DNA of 7,992 bases from Oligosphaeraceae bacterium (GCA_012515455.1 JAAYYJ010000253.1:1-7992); one strand, 5' to 3'; counted from the stretch's first letter, positions 1 to 6,925 are shown. Numbers and translations: made by a program. Notes: generated by a model from the letters alone, not told the origin.

Positions 1-749
1 AACGCCGCAAAGCCAAGGGCTTGACTGCTGAACAGGCTCGGGAAATGACCAAGAACCGCTTGTATTTCGCCAACCTGATGCTGAATCAGGGCCTGGTCAG
101 CGGGTTGGTCGCCGGCTCCATCGCTTCCACCCCGGACATGCTGCGCAGCGCCTTCCATTGCGTCGGCACCGCACCCGGCATCAAGACCGCCAGCAGCTGC
201 TTCCTGATGGACCTGCGGCAGCCCACCCCCGCCGGGGATGAGGCACTGATTTTCGCCGACTGCGGCGTGAATCCCAACCCCACGGCCGAGGACCTGGTCG
301 ATATCGCCCTGGCCACCATCCAGACCCACCAGAAATTGATCGGCACCCAGGCGAAACTGGCCTTCCTCTGCTATTCAACCAAGGGCAGCGCCAAAGGCGA
401 GCTGGTGGACAAGATGGCCCGGGCCGCAGCCTTGACTCAGGCCAAGGTCGCGGAGTTGGGTATCGCGGCGCTGGTGGACGGTGAGCTGCAGGCCGATGCG
501 GCCCTGGTTCCGGCTGTGGCCAGTTCCAAGGCCCCGGGCAGCCCTCTTCAGGGGCAGGCCAATATCCTGATTTTCCCAGACTTGAACTGCGGGAACATCT
601 GCTACAAGATGACTCAGCGCCTGGCCGGGGCCGAGGCCTTCGGGCCCATCCTGCAGGGCGTAGCCAAGCCCATCAACGACCTGTCCCGCGGCTGCTCCGT
701 CGAGGATCTCGTGGGGGTAGCGGCCATCACTGCCTGTCAGGCGCTGTAA
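1..749 (+). CDS. pta: Phosphate acetyltransferase, C-terminal part (5' end outside window)
   Basis: Phosphate acetyltransferase interconverts acetyl-CoA plus phosphate and acetyl-phosphate plus CoA in the cytoplasm, usually paired with acetate kinase. The frame is open from base 3 and reads RRKAKG then LTAEQAREM, so the TTG at 21 is internal and the true start lies upstream. About 248 residues are visible, roughly the last three quarters of a short (~330 aa) Pta or the end of a long (~700 aa) one; the window cannot tell which. Family blocks seen in order are GLVAGSIASTPDMLRSAF, FADCGVNPNPTAEDLVDIA, LCYSTKGSAKGELVDKM, DGELQADAALVP, SSKAPGSPLQGQANILIFPD, LNCGNICYKMTQRLAGAEA and the C-terminal GPILQGVAKPINDLSRGCS. 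The TAA stop is followed 25 nt later by an intrinsic terminator, so this is the last gene of its transcript. No ackA is visible. The identification is secure. Confidence 0.96.
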   Translation, partial: RRKAKGLTAEQAREMTKNRLYFANLMLNQGLVSGLVAGSIASTPDMLRSAFHCVGTAPGIKTASSCFLMDLRQPTPAGDEALIFADCGVNPNPTAEDLVDIALATIQTHQKLIGTQAKLAFLCYSTKGSAKGELVDKMARAAALTQAKVAELGIAALVDGELQADAALVPAVASSKAPGSPLQGQANILIFPDLNCGNICYKMTQRLAGAEAFGPILQGVAKPINDLSRGCSVEDLVGVAAITACQAL

Positions 750-774
750 GCGCACGGCAACGGCAGCGGATCAG

Positions 775-808
775 AAAGCCGGCAAACAGCACGTTTGCCG
801 GCTTTTTT
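775..808 (+). terminator. Intrinsic terminator after pta
   Basis: A perfect 13-bp stem (775-787 AAAGCCGGCAAAC with 793-805 GTTTGCCGGCTTT) closes a 5-nt loop (AGCAC), and T residues run from 803 to 808. It lies 25 nt past the pta stop. The next gene (832-2382) converges from the other strand and ends 24 nt away. Read in the minus direction the same hairpin is followed by only three T, so it may stop that transcript too, but less efficiently. Confidence 0.93.
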
Positions 809-831
809 ATTCTCTCAGTCGAGGCGCAGCG

Positions 832-2382
832 TCAGTCCTGGGCGGGCGTAACTTTCACCACGATATAACCGTAATCGCCGCTCAGGGAGACACGCTTGCC
901 GGCGAGTATCAGCCCATCTGATTTTTCCACCACCGTCACGGTCCCAAGAGGCAGCGGCAGTTCGTAATCCTGGACTTTCTGGTGGAAGTCAGCATAGACC
1001 CTGATGTGGTCGGGGAAAGGCACCGTGTAGAGTGCGGTCGCAGCACCAATCGTTTCCGGATTGAAATAGCCGCGGTAGCCGACCGCGTGCAGGACCGTCC
1101 CGGCAGTTAGGAGCGTCTTCCCTCCCCGGCCCAAATGGGTCGGATAGGTCTTGTGTACATTGGATAGAATCACGCTGTTGCGGTTCAGCTGGCGCTCATA
1201 AGGCCGGCAGATGCCAGTTTCCGGGTCCATTCCCAGCACCGAGCCGACTTTGCGCACTCGTTTTTGGCCCTCGTTTTTGCCGATGAACTCGATAAAACGG
1301 TCAGGCTGATTAAGCGGATCGACATACGGCGAGGCGACCCGGATTTCAAACCGCGGCATTTCCGCACGGTCCGCCAGCAGCCGCAGTGGCGTCATATCCT
1401 GCACGGCAGCAAAATCATACCGTCTAGTATCGGTGAGGTACTTGCCGTCTTTGCGATAGTAGATGGCACTGCCCGGGGCATAAGATTGCGGGGTGGTTTC
1501 CGGTTCCTGAATGGGCCTGACCTTCGGGATGTAGCGTTCATAAAAATCGTAGCGGGTGATATCCAGGGCACTGTCCTGCATCGGGCCCACTCCCATCAGC
1601 AGAATATCCTTGGGGAAAGTCACCTGCGTATCCACCCGGCAGCAGCGGCTGTCGTAAAAGCTGTAAGTAATATCATAGACTGCGTAGAAGTCCTCCACTG
1701 CCTCAGCCTCGAATTTAGCTGCCAGCAAAGCGGGAAAGGTGGCGATGCCAGTCTTCTCTACGACCTGGAAGCAGTGCCCGGAAGCGGCAGTGTCATCGGC
1801 TACCGGCTGGCCATCAAGAAAATATTCGCGTTGCAGAATTCTGGTGGCCCGGTAATTATAACCGGGCTGGACGGCGGTGATTCTGGCATCCGCACTGGCC
1901 TTCAGCGGCGGTACTATCCACAACGTGTCCGCATCCGGAACTTTGAGCAGATAATGCCCGGGAAGCAGACTCTTGCCCACATCCGCGCTGGTGAAACCGT
2001 GCTGGGGCACGGTCGCGATGCTATAATTGTAGCCGTGGTTGCCGCTCAGAATGTAAATCGCATTGGAGTCCGCGTCCGGGTACATGTGCATGACTCCGGT
2101 TGAATCGCCACACCAATGAATGCGATGTTCCAAGGCCGGGGATGAGAAGCAGTCCGCATCCGCCAGCCCCCGGTCTATCAAGTAGGCCGAGGAATAATTA
2201 AACTGGCGGTTATTTCCACCCGGTCCGCAGTGCAGGAGCAGGTCCTGTCTTTCATCCCAGGACCAGCGCAGCCATAGCTGTTCGTTGCTCTTTTTCCAGA
2301 CCCGCAGCTCAGCCGACTGCGCACTGCCCAGCAGCAGCGCCAGCAGCAAGACCAAGGACCGCCCGAAACGCATTGTTCTCAT
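832..2382 (-). CDS. Exported protein of unknown function, downstream of copper ATPase
   Basis: I do not recognise the family. Three in-frame ATGs are possible at 2388, 2382 and 2373. I chose 2382 because AAGGGA (2389-2394) sits 6 nt before it but directly abuts the first ATG. The product is then 516 aa. It has a Sec-type signal peptide: basic MRTMRFGRS, hydrophobic LVLLLALLLG at about residues 10-19, and a cleavage region around SAQSA (20-24). No further membrane segment is evident, so the mature chain of about 490 aa should be periplasmic, outer-membrane-associated or secreted. It is rich in Tyr and other aromatics and has seven Cys (about 52, 78, 91, 204, 247, 248, 392). HWC (89-91) and MHM (98-100) lie close together. 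GYNY occurs twice (about 117 and 174). It starts 48 nt after the ATPase stop on the same strand with no terminator between, suggesting co-transcription. A role in metal handling is only a guess from position. Confidence 0.88.
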   Translation of the reverse strand: MRTMRFGRSLVLLLALLLGSAQSAELRVWKKSNEQLWLRWSWDERQDLLLHCGPGGNNRQFNYSSAYLIDRGLADADCFSSPALEHRIHWCGDSTGVMHMYPDADSNAIYILSGNHGYNYSIATVPQHGFTSADVGKSLLPGHYLLKVPDADTLWIVPPLKASADARITAVQPGYNYRATRILQREYFLDGQPVADDTAASGHCFQVVEKTGIATFPALLAAKFEAEAVEDFYAVYDITYSFYDSRCCRVDTQVTFPKDILLMGVGPMQDSALDITRYDFYERYIPKVRPIQEPETTPQSYAPGSAIYYRKDGKYLTDTRRYDFAAVQDMTPLRLLADRAEMPRFEIRVASPYVDPLNQPDRFIEFIGKNEGQKRVRKVGSVLGMDPETGICRPYERQLNRNSVILSNVHKTYPTHLGRGGKTLLTAGTVLHAVGYRGYFNPETIGAATALYTVPFPDHIRVYADFHQKVQDYELPLPLGTVTVVEKSDGLILAGKRVSLSGDYGYIVVKVTPAQD

Positions 2383-2388
2383 CACCAT

Positions 2389-2394
2389 TCCCTT
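2389..2394 (-). promoter_or_regulatory. Ribosome binding site deciding start of exported protein
   Basis: The minus strand reads AAGGGA here. It touches the ATG at 2388 (zero spacing) but is 6 nt before the ATG at 2382, which favours the latter and removes the first two residues of the longest reading. Confidence 0.6.
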
Positions 2395-2430
2395 TTTGTT
2401 TTTCCCGCTGCGCTTGCCAATCCGAGACAG

Positions 2431-4650
2431 CTACCCCGCTCTAAAAGATTTGAGTCGCAGGGCGTTGGTCACCACTGCGACTGAGCTGAAAGCCATCGCC
2501 AGGGCCGCAAACGCAGGATTGAGCCCCGGCCCCCCGAAGACCTGCAAGACGCCGGCCGCCAGGGGTATCCCCAGCAGGTTGTAGGCCAAAGCCCAGGCGA
2601 GATTCTGACGGATGATCCGCAAGGTTGCCCGGCTCAGCGCCAATGCTGTAGCGACCTGATGCAGGTCATTGCTTATCAAAACAATATCTGCTGCTGCCCG
2701 GGCAATGTCCGTTCCCCCGCCGACGGCGATCCCGACATCGGCCTGAGCCAGCGCGGGAGCATCATTGATGCCGTCTCCCACCATTGCCACCAGCTGCCCC
2801 GGCTGCTCACGCTGAATCGCCCCTACCATCGCCGCCTTGGCTCCGGGCAGCAGCTCGGCCTCCAGGCGGTCGATGCCGGCCGCAGCGGCTATTTGCCGGG
2901 CGCTCTCCCGGCGGTCGCCAGTCAGCAGCACCAACTGCAGCCCCATTTCCCGCAAGCGTGACAGCGCCGCCCTGGCCTCAGGCCTGATGGTGTCACTCAG
3001 CCCGATTACGCCTTGGCAGATGCCATCCACGGCCACATAAATCAACGACAGGGCAGAGAATTCCTGCTCCGGCCAATGCGGCACCGTCATTCCCTCCGCC
3101 CGCAGCAACCGCTCTGCCCCCAGCAGCAACTCGCGGCCATTCTGGCGGCAGCGCAATCCCATCCCGGGCAGTTCCTGCACCTCGCTGACCGGGGCCAGGG
3201 CCAGGCCACGCTGCGCGGCTGCGGCGCAAATTGCCTGCGCCAGCGGGTGTCCGGATTGCGCTTCCGCCCCCGCGGCCAGGGCCAGCAGCGCGTCTGCGCT
3301 GATGTTGCTGCCGGGGGCGGGCAGGATCACCCTCACCGCCAGACGACCAAGCGTCAGGGTGCCAGTCTTGTCGAAAATCACCGTCCGGACTTTGGCCGCT
3401 GCTTCCAGGGCCTTGCCGTTGCGGATCAATATCCCCTGCCCGGCACCGCGACCGATTCCCACGATCAAGGCGATAGGCGTCGCCAGTCCCAGTGCGCAGG
3501 GGCAGGCGATCACCAGCACCGCCAGGGCGAACTGCAGAGCCTGGCTGCTGCCGGCGCCGGCGAGGCTCCAGGCGGCATAACTGACTGCTGCGGTAAGGAG
3601 CACGAACCAGACAAAGTAGCCCGAGACGGCATCCGCCAGGCGGGCAATGGGCGGGCGCGTTCCCTGGGCTTCGGCCACCAGGCGGATGATCTGAGCCAGG
3701 ATGGTCTGCTCACCGACCTGTGTGGCCCGGCACAACAACACGCCCTGCTGATTGATTGTCGCACCCGTTACCGTATCTCCAGGGCCTTTCTCAACCGGCA
3801 AATGCTCACCGGTGAGCATCGATTCATCGACGCTGCTGCGACCCTCCAGGACCATGCCGTCCGCAGGGAATTTCTCTCCCGGCAGCACTCGCAGGACATC
3901 ATCGCAGCGAATCGCACTTACCGGTACCAAGGCCTCCTGGCCGTCCCGCACCACCCGCGCGGTCTCGGGCCGCAAGTCCAGCAGAGCGCGAATCGCGCCG
4001 GAGGCCCGGCGGCGGGAGCGCTCTTCCAGAAAGCGCCCCAGCAGCACGAATGCGATAATCATCCCGGCGGTGTCAAAATAGAGATGCTGTGCCTGCCCGG
4101 CGGCATGCGGGCGCAAGCTGTAAATAATCGCCGCTACGGTACCGATGGCGATCAGGGTATCCATATTGGGTACCCCGCGCAGCAGCGCCGGGATGCCGGT
4201 ACGGTAGAATTCCCGTCCGGCCAGCAGTACCGGCAGGAGCAGGGACATCTGCAGCAGCAGAGACTGGGTCTGGCTCAAGGGAACGAATGGCAACCCCAGC
4301 ATGGGGTGCATCGCCACATACGAGAGCCCGGCCGAGAATGCCGCCGCGACTAGGAAGCGCCGCCAGGCAGGGGATTTTCCGGCAGCGCCGTCGTCTGGAT
4401 CCGGGGAAGATCCCGGGGCATAAGGTTGTCCCTGCTGGAGGGTGGCCGTGAAGCCGCAGTGCTGCACTGCGGCGATAATACGCTCGGGCGTCAGCGTGCC
4501 CGTTTCCGCCTGCAAGGTCAGCAGCCGGGCCGCAAAATTCACATATACCTCGGTTGCGCCAGGCAATTTGCGCACTGCCTGCTGGATATTGGCAGCACAG
4601 CTGGTGCAGTGCATGCCGGTGATGGTAAAACTAAGCTTGACCTTGGGCAT
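2431..4650 (-). CDS. copA: Cu(I)-exporting P1B-type ATPase
   Basis: An inner-membrane P-type ATPase that uses ATP to pump monovalent copper (possibly silver) out of the cytoplasm. The 739-aa product has all P1B-1 landmarks: one N-terminal heavy-metal domain with GMHCTSC (residues 12-18); a first membrane region containing AMHPMLGL (113-120); PNMDTLIAIG (161-170); actuator-domain TGE (280-282); CPC in the ion-path helix (383-385, within ACPCALGLATP); phosphorylation motif DKTGTLT (427-433, Asp427); nucleotide-domain His-Pro (468-469) in SGHPL; TGDR (577-580); GDGINDAP (625-632); Tyr-Asn (690-691) in helix 7; and MAFSS (719-723) in helix 8. CPC plus YN plus MxxSS is the Cu(I) signature. Length is normal for a pump with a single metal-binding domain. 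The position before HPL is Gly, where Glu is common. The start has a strong GGAGGT site 5 nt upstream. No copper regulator or chaperone gene is in the window. The exported protein at 832-2382 follows in the likely same transcript. Confidence 0.96.
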   Translation of the reverse strand: MPKVKLSFTITGMHCTSCAANIQQAVRKLPGATEVYVNFAARLLTLQAETGTLTPERIIAAVQHCGFTATLQQGQPYAPGSSPDPDDGAAGKSPAWRRFLVAAAFSAGLSYVAMHPMLGLPFVPLSQTQSLLLQMSLLLPVLLAGREFYRTGIPALLRGVPNMDTLIAIGTVAAIIYSLRPHAAGQAQHLYFDTAGMIIAFVLLGRFLEERSRRRASGAIRALLDLRPETARVVRDGQEALVPVSAIRCDDVLRVLPGEKFPADGMVLEGRSSVDESMLTGEHLPVEKGPGDTVTGATINQQGVLLCRATQVGEQTILAQIIRLVAEAQGTRPPIARLADAVSGYFVWFVLLTAAVSYAAWSLAGAGSSQALQFALAVLVIACPCALGLATPIALIVGIGRGAGQGILIRNGKALEAAAKVRTVIFDKTGTLTLGRLAVRVILPAPGSNISADALLALAAGAEAQSGHPLAQAICAAAAQRGLALAPVSEVQELPGMGLRCRQNGRELLLGAERLLRAEGMTVPHWPEQEFSALSLIYVAVDGICQGVIGLSDTIRPEARAALSRLREMGLQLVLLTGDRRESARQIAAAAGIDRLEAELLPGAKAAMVGAIQREQPGQLVAMVGDGINDAPALAQADVGIAVGGGTDIARAAADIVLISNDLHQVATALALSRATLRIIRQNLAWALAYNLLGIPLAAGVLQVFGGPGLNPAFAALAMAFSSVAVVTNALRLKSFRAG

Positions 4651-4655
4651 GAGTT

Positions 4656-4661
4656 ACCTCC
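4656..4661 (-). promoter_or_regulatory. Strong Shine-Dalgarno site of the copper ATPase gene
   Basis: The minus strand reads GGAGGT, preceded by GGG, ending 5 nt before the ATG at 4650. It fixes the ATPase start and predicts efficient translation. Confidence 0.8.
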
Positions 4662-4920
4662 CCCAGCCGGATCCAGACAGAAACAGGCACCGGCGGGCTG
4701 ATTGCCGATAGAATACCTGCTGTTCGTTAATGGGCGCAATCTGGCGCGGAGCACAGATAAGACTGCAGTATGTAGTCCAGGCTGGGAATTGACACCTAAC
4801 TGCTCTGGCACCGGCAACGCCGTACCTTGCTGGAGCCCTACCGGATGCTTGAACAACACAAACACTACAGCAAGCGCTTTTTCCAGCCCCAATTTACGCA
4901 CCTTAGCCTTTGCCGGTTAG

Positions 4921-5077
4921 CAATGGCACTGCCACCATTGTCCCCCTCCGCTCCCCCTTCACTCGCGCGCGCGTCCAAATAGGGACGGAGGTCCCCCCAA
5001 ACGGTGGGGTGGGACCCACCGCTAGAATCAAGGGCACGGGGCAAAAATTAGTGCTTTGGCCAATTTTTGCAAGGCCC
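4921..5077. other. Run of four adjacent hairpins, possible structured RNA or leader
   Basis: Four inverted repeats follow one another: CAATGG/CCATTG (4921-4926 with 4935-4940); GGGAC/GTCCC with a GGAG loop (4982-4986 with 4991-4995); CGGTGGG/CCCACCG with a 6-nt loop (5002-5008 with 5015-5021); and GCAAAAATT/AATTTTTGC with a 12-nt loop (5041-5049 with 5062-5070), flanked by GGG (5038-5040) and CCCC (5074-5077) that could extend it over a bulge. The strand is undecided. On the minus strand it would lie 270 nt upstream of the ATPase start. I tested for tmRNA, SRP RNA, RNase P RNA and tRNA hallmarks and saw none. Confidence 0.3.
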
Positions 5078-5162
5078 CAATCGGCATTTGCATACAAGCC
5101 TGGGGTTGAGCATAGTTAAGTGCCTACGGGCAAAGCCTTACATTGTCTTGTTCTATGCATGC

Positions 5163-5179
5163 GTCCCATGTGTCCCATG
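5163..5179. repeat. Short direct repeat GTCCCATG x2
   Basis: GTCCCATG occurs at 5163-5170 and 5172-5179, a 9-bp period, flanked by GCATG and ending in CATGC. Two copies only; could be a protein-binding site or chance. Confidence 0.4.
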
Positions 5180-5191
5180 CAATTCCCCGGA

Positions 5192-5220
5192 TTGACTGGG
5201 TATATGTCCATACATATACA
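5192..5220 (+). promoter_or_regulatory. Sigma70-like promoter candidate facing into the transporter 3' end
   Basis: TTGACT (5192-5197, five of six to consensus) is separated by exactly 17 nt from TATACA (5215-5220, four of six). Transcription would run rightwards, antisense to the transporter gene, with no plus-strand gene until 6951. The match lies in an AT-rich patch where such matches arise by chance. Confidence 0.3.
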
Positions 5221-5228
5221 CTATATGT
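5200..5228. repeat. Three alternating TATATGT elements (operator-like)
   Basis: TATATGT at 5201-5207, its reverse complement ACATATA at 5212-5218, and TATATGT again at 5222-5228. The first two form an 8-bp palindrome arm pair (5200-5207 with 5212-5219) around CCAT. The two direct copies are 21 bp apart, two helical turns. This resembles a multi-site operator and overlaps the candidate promoter -10 box. Confidence 0.4.
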
Positions 5229-5275
5229 GAAGTCGGTTGCGTCAAGTTTATACCTCCATATATTGATATTGTAGT

Positions 5276-6520
5276 TCAACACCCCAGGCGACGGCTGCGC
5301 CGCCAGAGCGTCGGGGCTTTCCGGGCGATATAAATCACCACTGCGAACGTAAGCAGGCCGGCGCAGACGAACACCCCTCTGGGCTCGAACGCGAATACTT
5401 TCAGCAGCAGCCACTGGGCCAGGGAGGCCAGCATCATCGAAAGGCAGTCGAGGGCATTGCCCGCCCCCAGGTAACGGCCGCGGCAACGTTGCGGACTGCG
5501 CTTCTGGATGGCCGTCACCAGCGGCAGCTGGAAGAATCCGGCTGAGAATCCCATGGCTGCGCTGCACAGATATGCTCCGGTAAGGTTGGCACCAAAGATG
5601 CCCAGCAGACAGCAGCACAGCCCGGTCAGCAGTCCGCCCGGAATGATCAATCCGTACTCGATCCGGTTCCGGGACAGCAATCCGGCCAGGGCGCAGCCGG
5701 CACCGATACCCAGGGCCACTGCGGCCTGCAGGTACCCCACCAGATTGTCATCACCGGCCAGGGTGTCCTTGGCCAGAAACAGCAGGGTCAGCTGGAACAG
5801 TGCCGCCAGGAACCAGAAGAAGGTATTGGCCAGCAGGCAAAGCCAGAGCAGGCGGTCACGGCGCATTTCCAGCAACGTCCGCAGATGGGGTGTGAAGGGG
5901 TCGATTTGCAAGCGTACCGCGGGGTTCCCCGGCCGGGTCGGGGTGATTCCGAAGCTCAGCGCCAGTCCGGCCAGGGCGATCGCCACGCAGAACCAGGCGG
6001 CGTAATGCGGGCTGCTGCCGCTCCAGGCCGCGAGTGCTCCGCCGGCCCAGCTGCCCAGGATGATAGCCAGGAAGGTGAACAGCTGGGTGGCGCCATTGCC
6101 GCGGGAGAGTTGCCTCTCCGGCAGGGTTTCGGGCATGAAGCCGTACTTCGCCGGGCTGAAGAAGGTGCTTTGCGCCCCCATCACGAACAGTACCGCCAGC
6201 AGCCAATACACACTGTGCCGGGCAAACCAGAACACCCCGGACAGCATGATCAGCACCTCCGCGACCTTGGTGCCGATTATCACGCTTCTCTTGCTGAAGC
6301 GGTCCGCCAGGTACCCGGCATAAGAAGAGAAGAGCAGGAACGGCACCACGAACAGCGCCCCGGCCAGGGGCACATACATTTTGGTGGCCGCGCTGCTCTG
6401 ACCCAAAAAATTGCTGGCGTAGCAGAGCAGCAGCAGTTTGAAGACGTTGTCATTGAAAGCCCCGCCGAACAGAGTGCCCAAATAGGCCGCGAAACCGCGG
6501 CTGTAGATGCCTATGGCCAT
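5276..6520 (-). CDS. LplT-like major facilitator (putative lysophospholipid transporter)
   Basis: A 414-aa polytopic inner-membrane protein, about 12 hydrophobic segments, the usual MFS length. The N-terminal GAFNDNVFK (residues 20-28), the MFS loop 2-3 motif GYLADRFSKRSVI (69-81) and FFSPAKYGFMPE (120-131) are features of the LplT family and of the MFS domain fused to Aas-type acyltransferase/acyl-ACP synthetases. LplT flips lysophospholipids inward for re-acylation. The substrate here is inferred from family only. No acyltransferase domain is fused and the C-terminus ends in a basic tail, RRSRR. The start has AGGGG (6525-6529) 4 nt upstream of ATG. A nested hairpin (6533-6589) precedes that site. 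The gene is divergent from acpP and separated from the copper ATPase by 625 nt, so it is probably transcribed alone or as the end of its own unit. I see no clean intrinsic terminator right after the stop. Confidence 0.85.
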   Translation of the reverse strand: MAIGIYSRGFAAYLGTLFGGAFNDNVFKLLLLCYASNFLGQSSAATKMYVPLAGALFVVPFLLFSSYAGYLADRFSKRSVIIGTKVAEVLIMLSGVFWFARHSVYWLLAVLFVMGAQSTFFSPAKYGFMPETLPERQLSRGNGATQLFTFLAIILGSWAGGALAAWSGSSPHYAAWFCVAIALAGLALSFGITPTRPGNPAVRLQIDPFTPHLRTLLEMRRDRLLWLCLLANTFFWFLAALFQLTLLFLAKDTLAGDDNLVGYLQAAVALGIGAGCALAGLLSRNRIEYGLIIPGGLLTGLCCCLLGIFGANLTGAYLCSAAMGFSAGFFQLPLVTAIQKRSPQRCRGRYLGAGNALDCLSMMLASLAQWLLLKVFAFEPRGVFVCAGLLTFAVVIYIARKAPTLWRRSRRLGC

Positions 6521-6532
6521 AATTCCCCTGTA

Positions 6533-6589
6533 TAGTAAGTGCGCCGTACGGCTCGTTGCCGCCGGCGCGGTATTAGCGTAATCTTACTA
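6533..6589 (-). promoter_or_regulatory. Nested hairpin in the leader of the LplT-like gene
   Basis: Outer arms TAGTAAG/CTTACTA (6533-6539 with 6583-6589) enclose GCGCCG/CGGCGC (6541-6546 with 6563-6568), which encloses CGGC/GCCG (6549-6552 with 6558-6561) around a 5-nt loop. In the minus-strand transcript the outer arm ends 3 nt before the AGGGG ribosome site. It could be a translation-control leader or, as DNA, an operator. No known riboswitch is recognised. Confidence 0.4.
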
Positions 6590-6919
6590 ACATACCCCGA
6601 TTTGCCCAAAAAACAACCGGAAACGCACGCCTGGACCGCGGCGGCTTACCGCCGCACATTCTGGAGACTCGCCGCGCTGCACCTGCCCCCATCGCACTGT
6701 TTGTGACGCCTGGTAATTTTGGGGTCGCGGCAGTGACAGCGGCAGCAGGAACCAGCTCCGCTTGGGGGCGGCGGCTTCACTGCGGCATGATGCGCCGCCA
6801 GGAGAGGATTTGCCCCTGTCCGGGAGGTGATTTGCAATTTCAGAAAGGGACATTAAATTATTACAGTTACAGGCAAATTGTCATTTTGCCTTCTGGGGAT
6901 TTTTTTTGTCAAATCAACA

Positions 6920-6925
6920 TATAAT
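6920..6925 (+). promoter_or_regulatory. Consensus -10 box (TATAAT) of acpP promoter
   Basis: A perfect TATAAT 25 nt before the acpP start codon would place transcription start around 6932, giving a leader of about 20 nt with the ribosome site at 6940. No good -35 box lies at 16-18 nt; the corresponding bases overlap the start of a T8 tract (6900-6907). Two TTGTCA copies (6878-6883, 6906-6911) are at wrong distances. Confidence 0.5.

Larger units (their letters stand above)
4651..5275. other. 625-nt intergenic region without a convincing gene
   Basis: This lies between the ATPase start and the transporter stop, both on the minus strand. Short frames exist on both strands (for example a GTG frame at 4901 running leftwards into the ATPase, and an ATG frame at 4845-4982 on the plus strand), but none has a good ribosome site or a recognisable product. 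Contents visible from left to right: the ATPase ribosome site; an unremarkable stretch to about 4915; pyrimidine-rich tracts (4941-4963); a (CG)5 run (4964-4973); consecutive hairpins (4921-5077); a GTCCCATG direct repeat (5163-5179); and an AT-rich patch with TATATGT elements (5191-5228). I found no clear minus-strand promoter for the ATPase and no standard CueR-type dyad close to its start. Confidence 0.6.

Noticed and set aside
1264..2103. 279-codon open frame on the plus strand
   Set aside because: Antisense to the exported protein, which has a proper signal peptide and ribosome site; the plus-strand frame lacks a ribosome site and resembles no family.
3013..4353. 446-codon open frame on the plus strand
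   Set aside because: Antisense to the copper ATPase, which has every catalytic motif; composition is a low-complexity Gln/Arg/Gly-rich mirror typical of a GC-rich shadow frame, with no family match.
4789..4817. Perfect -35 box TTGACA at 4789-4794 on the plus strand
   Set aside because: No -10-like sequence at 16-18 nt (CGGCAA at 17) and no plus-strand gene nearby.
4539..4901. 120-codon GTG-start frame on the minus strand upstream of and overlapping the ATPase start
   Set aside because: Overlaps the ATPase in another frame, weak ribosome site, no recognisable product; the ATPase has its own strong site at 4656-4661.
4845..4982. 45-codon ATG frame on the plus strand (begins MLEQHKHYSKRFFQ)
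   Set aside because: Its first third looks protein-like, but it has no ribosome site, ends in a pyrimidine-driven Pro/Ser stretch and matches no family I know. A decayed gene remnant is possible but unsupported.
4942..5017. G-quadruplex potential on the minus strand from several G tracts
   Set aside because: Tracts of five and six G exist but are separated by loops much longer than usual, so a stable quadruplex is doubtful.
5156..5245. 30-codon TTG frame on the minus strand with GGAGGT 6 nt upstream
   Set aside because: The ribosome-like site is good, but the peptide is low-complexity (HGTHGTHA end), overlaps the repeat patch and lacks any other coding support.
5885..6535. 216-codon open frame on the plus strand
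   Set aside because: Mirror of the LplT-like transporter; Gln/Gly/Arg/Ala-rich without recognisable domain.
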